A stretch of DNA of 64,000 nucleotides from Burkholderiales bacterium (GCA_947381415.1 CANCVB010000013.1:1-64000), one strand, 5' to 3'; shown: positions 9,680-19,764, numbered from the stretch's first letter. Notes: a model not told the origin generated them from the letters alone. Made by a program: numbers and translations.

Positions 9680-9703
9680 TGGACCGACGCCCCTTTTGTT
9701 GAC

Positions 9704-10723
9704 ATGACAGCCAGTTTGCTGATCGCGCCGCAGTGGATTGGCGACGCGGTGATGACAGAACCTTTGTTGCGTGTGTTGGCCCAGCGCGGCGAACGCCTGA
9801 GCGTGGCTGCAATGCCGTGGGTCGCACCCATTTACAGCGCCATGCCGCAAGTGGCCGAAGTGATCGAGTTACCGTTTTCACGCGGCGCATTGCAATGGTG
9901 GGCACGACGAAGCTTCGCCAAGGCCTGGCGCGGTCGTTTTGAGCGCGCCTACATCGCCCCCAATTCTTGGAAAAGTGCCTTATTGCCTTGGATGGCGGGC
10001 ATTCCTGTGCGTGTTGGCTACCACGGAGAGGCGCGCTACGGCTTGCTCAACCAGCGCCTGCCCAAGCCCGACAAAGGCCACCGCGGCGCGATGGTGGCGC
10101 ATTACCTGGCACTGGCCCAAGCCGAGGCTGACCCGACGTGGCAGCCCAAGCTGGACTTGCCATTGGCGGTTTTAAAAAACACCTTGCTGCACTTTGATTT
10201 GAAACTGGGTGCGTATGCGGTGTTTGCACCCGGCGCGGAATACGGCCCTGCCAAGCGTTGGCCGGTGGCTTACTTTGCCGACATGGGCGTGCGGATTGGC
10301 TTACCGGTGGTGGTGTTGGGCTCGCCCAAAGAATCGGTCATGTGTGAAGACATAGCCGACCAAATCAACAGGCTTGCACCCAGACGCGCGCGCAGTTTGG
10401 CCGGATTGACCGATCTTCAACAAGCCATGGCCTTGATTGCTTCGGCCCAAGTCATGCTGAGCAACGATTCTGGCCTCATGCATGTGGCAGCGGCTTTGGG
10501 CGTGCCGCAAGTGGCGGTGTTTGGTTCTTCCAGCCCATTGCACACGCCCCCGCTCAATGACAAAGCGCAAGCCCTGTGGCTGAAAAACGAGCCCAGTTAC
10601 CAACCGCCCTTGGACTGCGCGCCGTGTTTTGCGCGAAGCTGCCCCTTGGGGCATTTGCGTTGTTTGAACGATTTGACGCCCGAGCGTGTCGAGCAGGCTT
10701 GGCGCGAGGTTGTCAGTGGCTAG
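9704..10723 (+). CDS. waaF: Lipopolysaccharide heptosyltransferase II
   Basis: GT9-family enzyme that adds the second L-glycero-D-manno-heptose to the LPS inner core. 339 residues: N-terminal Rossmann half (LLIAPQWIGDAVMTEPLLRVL) and C-terminal donor-binding half with FAPGAEYGPAKRWP, LSNDSGLMHVAAALG and VAVFGSSSPLHTPP, all typical of WaaF. The cysteine-containing segment CAPCFARSCPLGHLRCL near the end is usual for this subfamily. It starts 24 bp after the zinc-finger gene and ends overlapping the convergent DMT transporter by four bases. Confidence 0.92.
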   Translation: MTASLLIAPQWIGDAVMTEPLLRVLAQRGERLSVAAMPWVAPIYSAMPQVAEVIELPFSRGALQWWARRSFAKAWRGRFERAYIAPNSWKSALLPWMAGIPVRVGYHGEARYGLLNQRLPKPDKGHRGAMVAHYLALAQAEADPTWQPKLDLPLAVLKNTLLHFDLKLGAYAVFAPGAEYGPAKRWPVAYFADMGVRIGLPVVVLGSPKESVMCEDIADQINRLAPRRARSLAGLTDLQQAMALIASAQVMLSNDSGLMHVAAALGVPQVAVFGSSSPLHTPPLNDKAQALWLKNEPSYQPPLDCAPCFARSCPLGHLRCLNDLTPERVEQAWREVVSG

Positions 10724-11628
10724 GTTGCTTGTTTTCGCAATCCCAAGCCCATCACCACAGCCACCACCAGCACCGCGCCGCCCACTTGCACCCAGGCCAC
10801 TTGCTGGTCCAACACCGCCCAGCCCAAGCCCAATGCAAACACCGGTTCGACGTTCATGATGGCCGAGTTGGCTGCCACGCCAAGCTTGGGTAACACCGTG
10901 AACATGATGGTGAAAGCGGTACCGTAGAGCAAGGTCAGCATGCCAAGGCCTTGCCAACCCAAGGGGGTTTGCGGCCAGTGCGGGCCGCCGCGAAAACCGA
11001 CCACGGCCAACGCCACGCTGCCCGCCAGCAGCAAACTGAACAAGGTGCGTACCCGTCCATCCATGCCGGTGGTTTCGTGTTGGGTGCCCACCAAGGCCAA
11101 ACCGAAACTGCATGCCGCGGCCAAAGCAAAGCCCACACCTTCACCCATCTGTGCCCATTGGGCTTGTGCCCCCAAACCGGAAGCCGCACCCAGCACATCG
11201 AGTGCCAGTGCCAGTCCAAGCAAGATCAAAGGCATGGCCAGCAACACGCTGCGTTGGGGCGTGCGTTGGTAGAGCAATTTGTCCCACAGGGCGGTCCACA
11301 GCGGGTAGGTATTGAACGCCAGCAACGCCAAAGCCACGGGCAGGCGAGCCACGGCCGCATACAGGCATTGGCTTTGTATGCCTATCATCAAGCCCACCAT
11401 CAGCAGACCACGCCCTTGCTGGCGGTTAAACCGCCAAGGCACGCGCGCCAGCAACACCAACACCGCCACCACGCTGGCGGTGACCAGGCTGCGCGTGGCC
11501 ACCCCGGTGGCCACATCCAAGCCACTGTTAAAGGCCAAACGCGCGGCGATGTGGTTGGAGGCCATCATCAAGGCGATCAACAGCAGGGTGAGAAAAGCGG
11601 GCAGGCTCAGAGCGCGGGCAGAGGACAT
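10720..11628 (-). CDS. EamA/DMT-family transporter
   Basis: Ten-helix drug/metabolite transporter, 302 residues, two EamA repeats. Typical landmarks are SNHIAARLAF after helix 1, ALLAFNTYPLWTAL at the end of repeat 1, and NVEPVFALGLGWAVLDQQ in repeat 2. It converges on waaF and is divergent from uvrA. Substrate cannot be told from sequence. It is one of five EamA genes in this window. Confidence 0.9.
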   Translation of the reverse strand: MSSARALSLPAFLTLLLIALMMASNHIAARLAFNSGLDVATGVATRSLVTASVVAVLVLLARVPWRFNRQQGRGLLMVGLMIGIQSQCLYAAVARLPVALALLAFNTYPLWTALWDKLLYQRTPQRSVLLAMPLILLGLALALDVLGAASGLGAQAQWAQMGEGVGFALAAACSFGLALVGTQHETTGMDGRVRTLFSLLLAGSVALAVVGFRGGPHWPQTPLGWQGLGMLTLLYGTAFTIMFTVLPKLGVAANSAIMNVEPVFALGLGWAVLDQQVAWVQVGGAVLVVAVVMGLGLRKQAT

Positions 11629-11663
11629 AGACAGAGCATAAGCGGGATGGCTATGATGGCGGG

Positions 11664-14600
11664 TTGCCCTCGATAAAGCCCAAGCCTGCCGTGAATTCTC
11701 CCTCTGAAGCGCATTATTTAGGTCGTCACTTAGGTGGCCCCAGTGCTTTTGGCCGCATCAGCGTGCGCGGTGCACGCACCCACAACCTGAAAAACATCGA
11801 TGTGGACATCCCGCGCAACCAGCTGGTGGTCATCACCGGTTTGTCGGGCTCGGGCAAATCCAGTTTGGCCTTTGACACCTTGTACGCCGAGGGCCAACGC
11901 CGCTATGTGGAAAGCCTCTCGGCCTATGCGCGCCAGTTTTTGCAGCGCATGGACAAGCCCGATGTGGACCTGATCGAGGGCCTGTCGCCGGCCATCGCCA
12001 TCGAGCAAAAAGCCACCAGCCACAACCCGCGTTCCACCGTGGGCACGGTCACCGAAATCCACGACTATTTGCGTTTGTTGTTCGCCCGCGCGGGCACGCC
12101 GCACTGCCCCGAGCACGGTGTGCCCTTGCAGTCGTCGAGCGTGGCGCAAATGGTGGACGCGGTGCTGGCCATGCCTGCAGACACCCGCATCATGCTCATG
12201 GCGCCCGTGGCGCGCGAGCGCAAAGGGGAGTTCGCCGAGGTGTTTGCGCAGATGCAGGCCCAAGGCTTTGTGCGTTTTCGCATCGACGGCCAGGTGGTGG
12301 AGTTGGCCGATTTGCCCACCCTCGAGAAAAAAGAAAAACACGACATCGACGTGGTGGTGGACCGCCTCAAGGTGCGTCCCGACATGGCGACACGCTTGGC
12401 CGAGAGTGTGGAGACGGCGCTGCGCATCAGCGATGGCCGCGCCTTGGTGCTGGACATGGACACGGGGCTTGAGCACGCCTTCAATGCCCGTTTTGCCTGC
12501 CCGCATTGCAACTTCACCATTGGCGAACTCGAGCCGCGTTTGTTTTCGTTCAACTCGCCCTTGGGTGCCTGCCCCGCGTGTGAAGGCTTGGGCGAGCAAA
12601 GCTTTTTCGACCCTGCGCGCATCGTCGCGTTCCCCTCGCTGAGTTTGGCCAGCGGCGCCATCAAGGGCTGGGACAAGCGCAACGCCTATTACTTCGCCAT
12701 GCTGCAAAGCCTGGCCAAGCATTACGCCTTCGATTTGGAGACCCCGTTTGAACAGCTCAGCGAACAGGTGCAGCAGGTGGTGTTGTTCGGCTCGGGCGAG
12801 GACGAAATCAAGTTCAGCTATGTGCTGGAGTCGGGCGCGAAAGCCGGTCGCAAAACCAGCAAGTTGCACGCGTTTGAAGGCATCGTGCCCAACATGACCC
12901 GCCGCTACCACGACACCGACTCGGCCCTGGTGCGCGAGGAGTTGTCGCGCTACCGTGGACACCGCCCCTGCTTGGACTGCCAAGGCACACGCTTGCGCAT
13001 TGAAGCGCGCAATGTGCGCTTGGGCGAAGGCTTGCAAGCGCGCACCTTGCACGATGTGAGCCACATCACCTTGGCCGAGTGCCAAGCGTATTTCCAAGGC
13101 CTCAGTCTGCAAGGCAACAAGGCCGACATTGGCGACAAGGTCATCCGTGAAATTGCCAACCGCCTGAAGTTTTTGAACGACGTGGGACTCACCTACCTGA
13201 GCCTGTCGCGCAGCGCCGACACCTTGTCGGGCGGCGAGGCGCAGCGCATCCGTTTGGCCTCGCAAATCGGCTCGGGCCTGACCGGCGTGATGTATGTGTT
13301 GGACGAGCCCAGCATCGGTTTGCACCAGCGCGACAACGACCGCCTGATCGACACCTTGAAACACCTGCGCGACATTGGCAACAGCGTGATCGTGGTCGAG
13401 CATGACGAGGACATGATCCGCGCGGCCGACCATTGCATCGACATGGGGCCGGGTGCGGGCGTGCACGGCGGGCGGGTGATGGCGCAAGGCACACCCGCTG
13501 AGATTGAAGCCAACCCCGCCTCGTTGACTGGGCGCTACATGGCGGGCAGCCTGCGCATCGAGGTGCCCCAACAGCGCCGCCCTTGGCTGTACCAACAGCC
13601 CAGCATTCCGCAGGCCGCGCCTGTGAAAAACGTCTTCGGTGCCTTGCCCGTGGCCGCCCCAGCGCACGGCCGCGCCAAGCAGGCCATCACCATCGTGGGG
13701 GCCAGTGGCCACAACCTGCAACACGTGAGCGCCGAGTTTCCCGTGGGCTTGTTCACCTGTGTGACGGGCGTCTCGGGTTCGGGCAAATCCACCTTGGTGA
13801 ATGACACCTTGTACGCGGCCGCGGCGCGGCAAATCCACCGCGCCCATGAAGAACCAGCGGTGCATGAGGACCTCTTGGGTCTGTACCACTTTGACAAAGT
13901 CATCAATGTGGACCAGTCCCCGATTGGCCGCACCCCGCGCTCCAACCCTGCCACCTACACCGGCCTGTTCTCGCCCTTGCGCGACCTGATGGCCGAGGTG
14001 CCGATGGCGCGCGAGCGTGGCTATGGACCGGGTCGTTTTTCCTTCAACGTGGCGGGCGGTCGCTGCGAGGCCTGCCAAGGCGACGGCATGGTGAAGGTGG
14101 AGATGCACTTCCTGCCAGACGTCTATGTGCCTTGCGATGTGTGCCACGGCCAGCGCTACAACCGCGAGACCTTGGAGGTGCTCTACAAGGGACACAACAT
14201 CGCGCAAATTTTGCAAATGACGGTGGAAGACGCGCTGGCGTTTTTGGGCGCGGTGCCGGCACTGGCGCGCAAACTGCAAACCTTGATGGACGTGGGTTTG
14301 GGCTACATCCGTTTGGGCCAGGCGGCGACCACGCTCTCGGGCGGCGAGGCGCAGCGCGTGAAGCTGGCTTTGGAGCTCTCACGCCGCGACACTGGACGCA
14401 CGCTCTACATCTTGGACGAACCGACCACGGGCTTGCATTTCGCCGACATCGATTTGCTGCTCAAGGTGCTGCACCAGTTGGTGGAGGCGGGCAACACCAT
14501 GGTGGTGATCGAGCACAACCTGGACGTCATCAAAACCGCCGACTGGGTGATCGACATGGGCCCGCAAGGCGGCAGTGGCGGTGGTCAGGTGGTGGCGCAA

Positions 14601-14681
14601 GGCACACCCGAGGAGGTGGCGGCCAACCCAGCGAGTGTCACTGGGCAGTATTTGGCAAAGTGGCTGGGCCTGTCGCGCTAG
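11664..14681 (+). CDS. uvrA: Excinuclease ABC subunit A
   Basis: Damage-recognition ATPase of nucleotide excision repair, loading UvrB onto lesions. About 1005 residues with two ABC modules: Walker [10 protein letters not shown] and GVSGSGKST, two LSGGEAQR signatures, and zinc modules CPHC...CPAC and CEAC...[18 protein letters not shown]-type opening is near residue 30. The longest frame starts at TTG (11664); GTG at 11691 would shorten it by nine residues; neither has a strong ribosome site. No LexA box was seen upstream. It overlaps the convergent araC-type gene by four bases. Confidence 0.96.
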   Translation: MPSIKPKPAVNSPSEAHYLGRHLGGPSAFGRISVRGARTHNLKNIDVDIPRNQLVVITGLSGSGKSSLAFDTLYAEGQRRYVESLSAYARQFLQRMDKPDVDLIEGLSPAIAIEQKATSHNPRSTVGTVTEIHDYLRLLFARAGTPHCPEHGVPLQSSSVAQMVDAVLAMPADTRIMLMAPVARERKGEFAEVFAQMQAQGFVRFRIDGQVVELADLPTLEKKEKHDIDVVVDRLKVRPDMATRLAESVETALRISDGRALVLDMDTGLEHAFNARFACPHCNFTIGELEPRLFSFNSPLGACPACEGLGEQSFFDPARIVAFPSLSLASGAIKGWDKRNAYYFAMLQSLAKHYAFDLETPFEQLSEQVQQVVLFGSGEDEIKFSYVLESGAKAGRKTSKLHAFEGIVPNMTRRYHDTDSALVREELSRYRGHRPCLDCQGTRLRIEARNVRLGEGLQARTLHDVSHITLAECQAYFQGLSLQGNKADIGDKVIREIANRLKFLNDVGLTYLSLSRSADTLSGGEAQRIRLASQIGSGLTGVMYVLDEPSIGLHQRDNDRLIDTLKHLRDIGNSVIVVEHDEDMIRAADHCIDMGPGAGVHGGRVMAQGTPAEIEANPASLTGRYMAGSLRIEVPQQRRPWLYQQPSIPQAAPVKNVFGALPVAAPAHGRAKQAITIVGASGHNLQHVSAEFPVGLFTCVTGVSGSGKSTLVNDTLYAAAARQIHRAHEEPAVHEDLLGLYHFDKVINVDQSPIGRTPRSNPATYTGLFSPLRDLMAEVPMARERGYGPGRFSFNVAGGRCEACQGDGMVKVEMHFLPDVYVPCDVCHGQRYNRETLEVLYKGHNIAQILQMTVEDALAFLGAVPALARKLQTLMDVGLGYIRLGQAATTLSGGEAQRVKLALELSRRDTGRTLYILDEPTTGLHFADIDLLLKVLHQLVEAGNTMVVIEHNLDVIKTADWVIDMGPQGGSGGGQVVAQGTPEEVAANPASVTGQYLAKWLGLSR

Positions 14682-15562
14682 CGCGCTTGTTCCCGTCGCC
14701 CAGGGGCGCGTTGCTGCTGGCGAAAATCGGATGGCGTGCAACCCACTTCACGCCTGAAAAACTTCACAAAATTGGTGGCCTCGTCAAAGCCCAGTTGGTC
14801 CGCCACGCGGGCCATGGGCCAGGTGGTGTGCGCCAGCAGTCGTTTGGCCTCCAAGGCGATGCGTTGGGACAAAAACACCTTGGCCGATAAACCTTGCATG
14901 GCCTGGCTGGCGCGGTTGAGGGTTTTTTCGGAAATACCCAAGGTTTGCGCATACTGGCCGACCTGATGCCATTGGCTGAAACGCTCTTCGGTCGCCTGGC
15001 GAAAACGCTCAAAGTACCTGCCCAGCGTGGCGTGTTGGGATGTTGGCGGCTGCGCTTGGGTTTGCAGCATGTGCAAGCGCAGCAGCACGCTGTTCAACTG
15101 CGAGCGCAACAAGGCCCGCGCCACGGGGATGGACTCGGCCCGGGCCGCGTCTTGCGCCATTTGTGCCATTGCCACGGACAGGGCCGCGCCTTGGTCCGCG
15201 TCCAAGGCCAGAGGGAAGTCGCTCTGGCTGCCTTGGCCCGTGCCTGAACCTGGCAGCGACTCGGGTCGAAAAATCACCACCCACCCTTGCCACGCTGCGG
15301 GCGCTTCAAAGCGCTGCACCTGACCCGGGCGCATGGCCAATGCACTGACCGCGGGCAGACTGAGCAGCGCGAAGTCCACCGTGTGTGTGAACGCACCCTC
15401 GGTGACCAAGATGAGTTGGTGAAAGTCCAGCCGCGTGGGGTGGCCCACATGCTCGCGTGCCACGCGCTGCATCCATTCGTCAGCGCCCATGACCTCGATG
15501 TCCGCGCTTTCATCGCTGGGCGGGCTGAAACCCAGCCGGGGAATGGGGGGAGAAGGGCTCAT
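14678..15562 (-). CDS. AraC-family transcriptional regulator
   Basis: About 294 residues: an N-terminal cupin-like sensor ([35 protein letters not shown]) and two C-terminal helix-turn-helix units ([19 protein letters not shown], then [22 protein letters not shown]). I start at [10 protein letters not shown] (15562); an upstream ATG at 15688 would add 42 residues that do not resemble the family. It is divergent from the tandem-repeat lipoprotein with a gap of about 115 bp, so that gene is its most likely target. Ligand unknown. Confidence 0.88.
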   Translation of the reverse strand: MSPSPPIPRLGFSPPSDESADIEVMGADEWMQRVAREHVGHPTRLDFHQLILVTEGAFTHTVDFALLSLPAVSALAMRPGQVQRFEAPAAWQGWVVIFRPESLPGSGTGQGSQSDFPLALDADQGAALSVAMAQMAQDAARAESIPVARALLRSQLNSVLLRLHMLQTQAQPPTSQHATLGRYFERFRQATEERFSQWHQVGQYAQTLGISEKTLNRASQAMQGLSAKVFLSQRIALEAKRLLAHTTWPMARVADQLGFDEATNFVKFFRREVGCTPSDFRQQQRAPGRREQAR

Positions 15563-15676
15563 GCCTGCATTATGTCCAATTTTTACCATTTTTACGCGGA
15601 AATCTACCTCGTGAAAGCGGTCAGCAAAAAGCATACTTCTTTCACCGCAACCAAGCACACAACCCAAGGAAATCAG

Positions 15677-16579
15677 ATGACCACTCACCGCAAAAACCTC
15701 GTCGCACTTTCAGTTACCGCCGCTTTAACGGTGCTGGCTGGCTGTGCATCCTCCCTCCACGCCAACCCCTCAACCGCTTCGTCCACCCCCACTTCAAAGG
15801 AAACCGCCATGTCTGCAAACTACAAACCCCAAGTCACCCAATTGCTCAAAAGCATCGAAACCGGCGACGCCCAGCCCGTGGGCTACGTCAACCCCAACAA
15901 ATACATTCAGCACAACCTGGCTGTCGGCGACGGCTTGGCTGGATTTGGCGCGGTGCTGCAAGCCCTGCCCAAAGGCTCGGCCAAGGTCAACACGGTGCGC
16001 GTGTTCCAAGACGGCCCGTTTGTGTTTGCCCACACCGACTACAACTTTTTTGGCCCCAAGGTCGGCTTTGACATCTTCCGTTTTGAAGACGGCAAAATTG
16101 TGGAGCACTGGGACAATTTGCAAGAAAAAGCCGCGCCCAACCCCAGCGGCCACAGCCAGATTGACGGCGCCACCACCGTCACCGACCTGGACAAAACCCA
16201 GGCCAACAAAACCTTGGTGCGTGGCTTTGTGGACGACATCTTGGTCAACGGCAAGCTGGACAAACTGGCGGGCTACTTTGACGGCAACAACTACATCCAG
16301 CACAACCCCCAGATTGGCGACGGTTTGACCGGCCTGGGCCAAGCCTTGGAAGCCCTGGCCAAAGCCGGCATCACCATGCGCTACAGCCGGGTGCACCAGG
16401 TGTTGGGCGAAGGCAACTTTGTGTTGGTGGTCAGCGAAGGCAGCTTTGCGGGCAAGCCCACCTCGTTTTACGACCTGTTCCGCGTGCACAACGGCAAAAT
16501 CGCCGAGCATTGGGACACGCTGGAGACCATTCCCGCCCAAGCAGAGTGGAAGAACAGCAACGGCAAATTTGGCTTCTGA
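15677..16579 (+). CDS. SnoaL/NTF2-like tandem-repeat lipoprotein
   Basis: 300 residues. A lipoprotein signal ends in LTVLAGC (acylated Cys near residue 21). Two copies of a domain of about 125 residues follow; each carries YIQHN, a GDGL(A/T)G(F/L)G block and a closing (F/H)(E/N)(D/G)GKI(V/A)EHWD segment. This fits SnoaL-like polyketide-cyclase/NTF2 folds, usually found as single domains. The start has AAGGAAA. A second in-frame ATG at 15809 has an equally good AAAGGAAA and would give a form without the lipoprotein signal. Probably under control of the divergent AraC regulator. Substrate unknown. Confidence 0.85.
   Translation: MTTHRKNLVALSVTAALTVLAGCASSLHANPSTASSTPTSKETAMSANYKPQVTQLLKSIETGDAQPVGYVNPNKYIQHNLAVGDGLAGFGAVLQALPKGSAKVNTVRVFQDGPFVFAHTDYNFFGPKVGFDIFRFEDGKIVEHWDNLQEKAAPNPSGHSQIDGATTVTDLDKTQANKTLVRGFVDDILVNGKLDKLAGYFDGNNYIQHNPQIGDGLTGLGQALEALAKAGITMRYSRVHQVLGEGNFVLVVSEGSFAGKPTSFYDLFRVHNGKIAEHWDTLETIPAQAEWKNSNGKFGF
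15797..15811 (+). promoter_or_regulatory. Internal in-frame start with Shine-Dalgarno
   Basis: AAAGGAAACCGCC precedes the in-frame ATG at 15809, 44 codons inside the lipoprotein gene and just before its first repeat. The layout matches that of the annotated start, where AAGGAAA precedes the ATG at 15677. It would yield a protein lacking the signal and acylation site. Confidence 0.45.
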
Positions 16580-16614
16580 CCTTGGCTTGAAGACAGCCCG
16601 TCGGGGATGACGCA

Positions 16615-16648
16615 GGGCGGCGCTGGCAACAGGGCCGCCCTTTGTTTT
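16615..16648 (+). terminator. Rho-independent terminator
   Basis: Perfect 7-bp stem GGGCGGC (16615-16621) and GCCGCCC (16634-16640) with a 12-nt loop, followed by TTTGTTTT. It lies 35 bp after the lipoprotein stop and separates it from the repeat-protein gene. Confidence 0.85.
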
Positions 16649-16745
16649 GAATAAGCTAAAAAGTATTCAATCAATCTATGAAATTAGTGATTTTTAAGAT
16701 AAGGTATCGGCCATAGTCATACTTTGTGAGCGCAGGTGTTTCACC

Positions 16746-18551
16746 ATGAGAAAACTCTTTGTTGCATTGTTGCTGCTGGTCAATTTCAGCAACGCTTGGG
16801 CCTTGGCCGATGGAACCTGTTCCTACCAATCCACGTTCGACCCGCCCATCCCCACCTCGTTTGTCACCATAGGCACCCCCCCAGCCGACATCTACAACCC
16901 GTTTTTTTCCACCACAATGACCGTGAAGGTGACGTGTCAAGGGCCTTTAACGACCCACTATTACATCCCTACACTCATATTTACGGGGGCTGCGGATAAT
17001 CCCAATCGAATTTACCTGAAAGAATTTTCAGAATTTCCGGGCATCAGCGGGGGTTACTCAAATATGTCCAGTAAAGACAATTGCAAAGTACATTTAATGC
17101 AGTCTTTTTATATTACCCCTGCCATAGACATACAACCGAGAACCTACAGCATTGTTTTTCACGGTGATGGAGACACATTGCCTGCTGGCATGTCTTGCGA
17201 AGGGACAGTGACAATGACCTTGAATTATTACTTCAATGGCAATACGCTCGATACCAACCTACAAAGCTTAACGACACATTTCAGCGCAGCCGTTGGCGGA
17301 GTGCCAGGTACTTACAACTTCATCCAGGTGAAGAACGTGGACCACGCCAACAGCAGTGTCAGTGGCATGAATTCGTTCAAAATTGTCCCCCCCAGTTGCG
17401 TAGCCACCATAGGCATGGTCACACCCTTTGCAAACAATTACGCGACGGTCCAGCCCAAACCAGCAGGCAGCGCGATCGTGACCAAAGATTTCACCATCGA
17501 CCTGACCTGCACCCCCCCCATCAACTTGTACAGTTGGAACAATCAAAGCCAAGTGATTTTGGGGGTGGGCACGACGGCCAGTCCCCTGGTAGGCGGCATT
17601 GCTGGGGTGAACGCCAGATTGACTTCGATAGCACTGGATACCAGCAAAACCAATTGCACCCTGGGTATAGCGCAAAACTTCACCCAAACCGACACCACCA
17701 CGACCATCGGCACCACAGGCTTGGCTGCGGGGGCGAAATTCACGGGTGGCAATTGCACCAACCACTACATAGCCAGAGTGGCCTACACCACAACGGGGGC
17801 AGCTTTCAATGGCGTTTCAAGCAGCACCCAGTATTTGACAGACAGCACCAGCTCCCAATACGTTGGCTTCTTGCAGCCCGGCAACAGTCTCACCGACTTG
17901 CAAGTCAACTCCAGCGTCAACTCGTTCAATATGCGAGAAGACTTGGGCAGTTGCACGGCTGTCATCCGTTTCTTGGACGGGGCCTATGTCAGCAGCTACA
18001 AGGCGGTGAAGTCTGTCACCAATACCCCTTTCCTTACCAAAAACGTGCAGGTCGAGTTGAAATGTCGGCCATCCTTTTACGTGACTGCAGGGGACACGCA
18101 ACTCGTCATGGGAGTGGGCAGTGCCAAATCGGCATTGCTCGATGGCATCAAAGGGGTAGAAGCCAGCATGACCCCGTTCACATTAAACACCGCTGCCAGC
18201 AATTGCCCGAACGGTTTTGCCAAAAACCTCGACCAAACGCCCACCACCACCATCATCAAGACCAATGCCGACGCCAACTACCTGATCGCTGACCTCCTGA
18301 CCATCGTCACGACCGACGGCACCTGCACCAACACCTACAACGCCACCTTGAATTACTACGCCACCGGCGATGCATTCAACACCACCCCGAGCAGCCGAAA
18401 CAACCTCACGGACAAAGTGGGCACCTATAGCAACTTTCTCAAAGCTGGCAACTACCCTGCCAACGTCGCGATCTCCTCCGTAGGGCTGAACCCATTCACT
18501 GTCTCCCAGACCAATTGCCGTGTGGTGCTAAGCGCCAAGGTGCGCAAGTAG
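16746..18551 (+). CDS. Secreted repeat protein, putative fimbrial/adhesin type
   Basis: 601 residues, no named family recognised. A signal peptide (MRKLFVALLLLVNFSNAWA) precedes three tandem repeats of about 165-190 residues rich in Thr, Asn and Ser, each with a cysteine pair. The clearest shared block is TLNYYATGDAFNTTPSS-like (residues around 540; diverged copies in repeats 1 and 2), followed by LTD. The opening IYNPFFSTTMTVKVTCQG is nearly repeated in the convergent minus-strand protein (VNPFFSTTMTVTLVCKG). It ends without the pilin-like domain of that protein. The leader GCAGGTGTTTCACC resembles the leader of that gene. Probably surface-exposed or periplasmic beta structure; no chaperone or usher gene is nearby. 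Confidence 0.7.
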   Translation: MRKLFVALLLLVNFSNAWALADGTCSYQSTFDPPIPTSFVTIGTPPADIYNPFFSTTMTVKVTCQGPLTTHYYIPTLIFTGAADNPNRIYLKEFSEFPGISGGYSNMSSKDNCKVHLMQSFYITPAIDIQPRTYSIVFHGDGDTLPAGMSCEGTVTMTLNYYFNGNTLDTNLQSLTTHFSAAVGGVPGTYNFIQVKNVDHANSSVSGMNSFKIVPPSCVATIGMVTPFANNYATVQPKPAGSAIVTKDFTIDLTCTPPINLYSWNNQSQVILGVGTTASPLVGGIAGVNARLTSIALDTSKTNCTLGIAQNFTQTDTTTTIGTTGLAAGAKFTGGNCTNHYIARVAYTTTGAAFNGVSSSTQYLTDSTSSQYVGFLQPGNSLTDLQVNSSVNSFNMREDLGSCTAVIRFLDGAYVSSYKAVKSVTNTPFLTKNVQVELKCRPSFYVTAGDTQLVMGVGSAKSALLDGIKGVEASMTPFTLNTAASNCPNGFAKNLDQTPTTTIIKTNADANYLIADLLTIVTTDGTCTNTYNATLNYYATGDAFNTTPSSRNNLTDKVGTYSNFLKAGNYPANVAISSVGLNPFTVSQTNCRVVLSAKVRK

Positions 18552-18554
18552 CGC

Positions 18555-18608
18555 TCATTTGTAGGACATGGTGATGTTGGCGATGCCCGTGACCACGCCG
18601 GGCTCACT
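18555..18608 (-). pseudogene. 3' remnant of a pilin-like gene
   Basis: On the minus strand this short stretch translates to SEPGVVTGIANITMSYK and a stop. It parallels the C-terminus of the neighbouring minus-strand protein (TPGKVFGSAILTLSYQ) in another frame, immediately after that gene's stop. It matches the last beta-strand of fimbrial subunits. No start codon or body is present, so it looks like the leftover end of a replaced or duplicated gene. Confidence 0.5.
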
Positions 18609-19764
18609 GGTAACTCAAAGTGAGGATGGCGCTGCCAAACACCTTGCCCGGTGTGAGGACGACCCCTGTTCCTTGCCGGGACATGTATTGCGCCGAAATT
18701 TTGGTGCTGCCGTTTTGGGTCAGTTGGATGCTGGCACCATTGCCAATGACGTTTTGGCTCGCGTCCAGCAGCATGGTGTAGACATTTTGGGCGGGTGAAG
18801 TGGGGGCGGTGTTCTGAATCCAGCTTGAACTGACACCAGTGCCCGTGGGCGCGGTGTAGGCAATGGTGCCAGAGATGTTGTTGGCACCCGCCGCCACGGT
18901 GCAACCCGACAAGACGATGGCAAAGCTGGTGAAACCGGCACCGGTGTTGCGTTTCAAGCTGGCGGTTTTGACGTCCAAGGTGGGCAGTGTGAAGTCCAGT
19001 TGTTTGTTGACGGCGTTGGCGACCACGCAGGTTTTGACGGGCGGGGCGGCAACGGTGAAGGCGTTGATGCCCGTGGAGGTGACAGAGGCGAAGGGTGTAT
19101 TGCTTGTAACGAAGAGGTTCGAAGCCAATAAAAGTGAACCTTCACGGACAAAGCTTCGGTATTTGAAAGCCGTGGCGGGGTCGGCGTCGGTCAACAGCAG
19201 AGTGCTGCTGGCGTTGGTGTTGAAAGCCGCTCCATTGTTGTAGTAATTCAATGTGGTCGTGATGGCAACAGTACAAACATCGTTAGCTCTGAGAACAGTA
19301 CCTTGTAAACGCGCGCTACTTCCAAAAGACATGTTGGCCCCATCCGCAATAAATTTGTTGAATGCAATGAGTGAACCGGGGTCGCCACACGTCGCGGTGC
19401 CCGCAGAAGGGTTGCTAACGTTGGCGCTGACGCCTGAAATATTCCCTTGCAAGGGCGAGATAGTCGTTCCTATGCCGATATTCAAATACGTCAAAGGGAA
19501 ACGAATAAGTAAATAACCCTTACACACCAAAGTCACGGTCATGGTGGTGGAGAAAAACGGGTTGACCAAATCAGCCACCAAGGGCGTCAGGATGAACTTG
19601 GTGGGCAAGGTGTCGGCCAGGGTGACGTCCACAGCGCAAGAACCCGCAGGCACATTTTGTGGCGTGGTGGGTGTGTTTTGCGCCTGCGCTTGCGCGAGCA
19701 TCGCCATGCAAAGCAGCACAGCCCATGGCCAACGCAGAAATCCCATCCTGTTTGTGGCAAACAT
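18604..19764 (-). CDS. Secreted repeat protein with C-terminal pilin-like domain
   Basis: 386 residues from MFATNRMGFLRWPW, with a signal peptide ending near AQAQA. Residues about 35-235 form one copy of the repeat seen three times in the convergent 601-residue protein (NPFFSTTMTVTLVCKG, TLNYYNNGAAFNTNASS, LLTD). Residues about 240-386 resemble a type 1 fimbrial subunit: an early cysteine (TCVVANAVNKQLDF), a partner cysteine (IVLSGCT) and the terminal strand SAILTLSYQ. This suggests a tip adhesin with a lectin-like head and pilin tail, assembled by a chaperone-usher system encoded elsewhere. The Shine-Dalgarno AGAGGTG lies inside an inverted repeat. Start at 19746 is an alternative. Confidence 0.7.
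   Translation of the reverse strand: MFATNRMGFLRWPWAVLLCMAMLAQAQAQNTPTTPQNVPAGSCAVDVTLADTLPTKFILTPLVADLVNPFFSTTMTVTLVCKGYLLIRFPLTYLNIGIGTTISPLQGNISGVSANVSNPSAGTATCGDPGSLIAFNKFIADGANMSFGSSARLQGTVLRANDVCTVAITTTLNYYNNGAAFNTNASSTLLLTDADPATAFKYRSFVREGSLLLASNLFVTSNTPFASVTSTGINAFTVAAPPVKTCVVANAVNKQLDFTLPTLDVKTASLKRNTGAGFTSFAIVLSGCTVAAGANNISGTIAYTAPTGTGVSSSWIQNTAPTSPAQNVYTMLLDASQNVIGNGASIQLTQNGSTKISAQYMSRQGTGVVLTPGKVFGSAILTLSYQ

Noticed and set aside
11730-14279. 849-codon open frame antisense to uvrA
   Set aside because: It is a shadow of the GC-rich uvrA frame: the translation is rich in His, Arg, Ala and Gln without any motif, and uvrA is unmistakable on the other strand.
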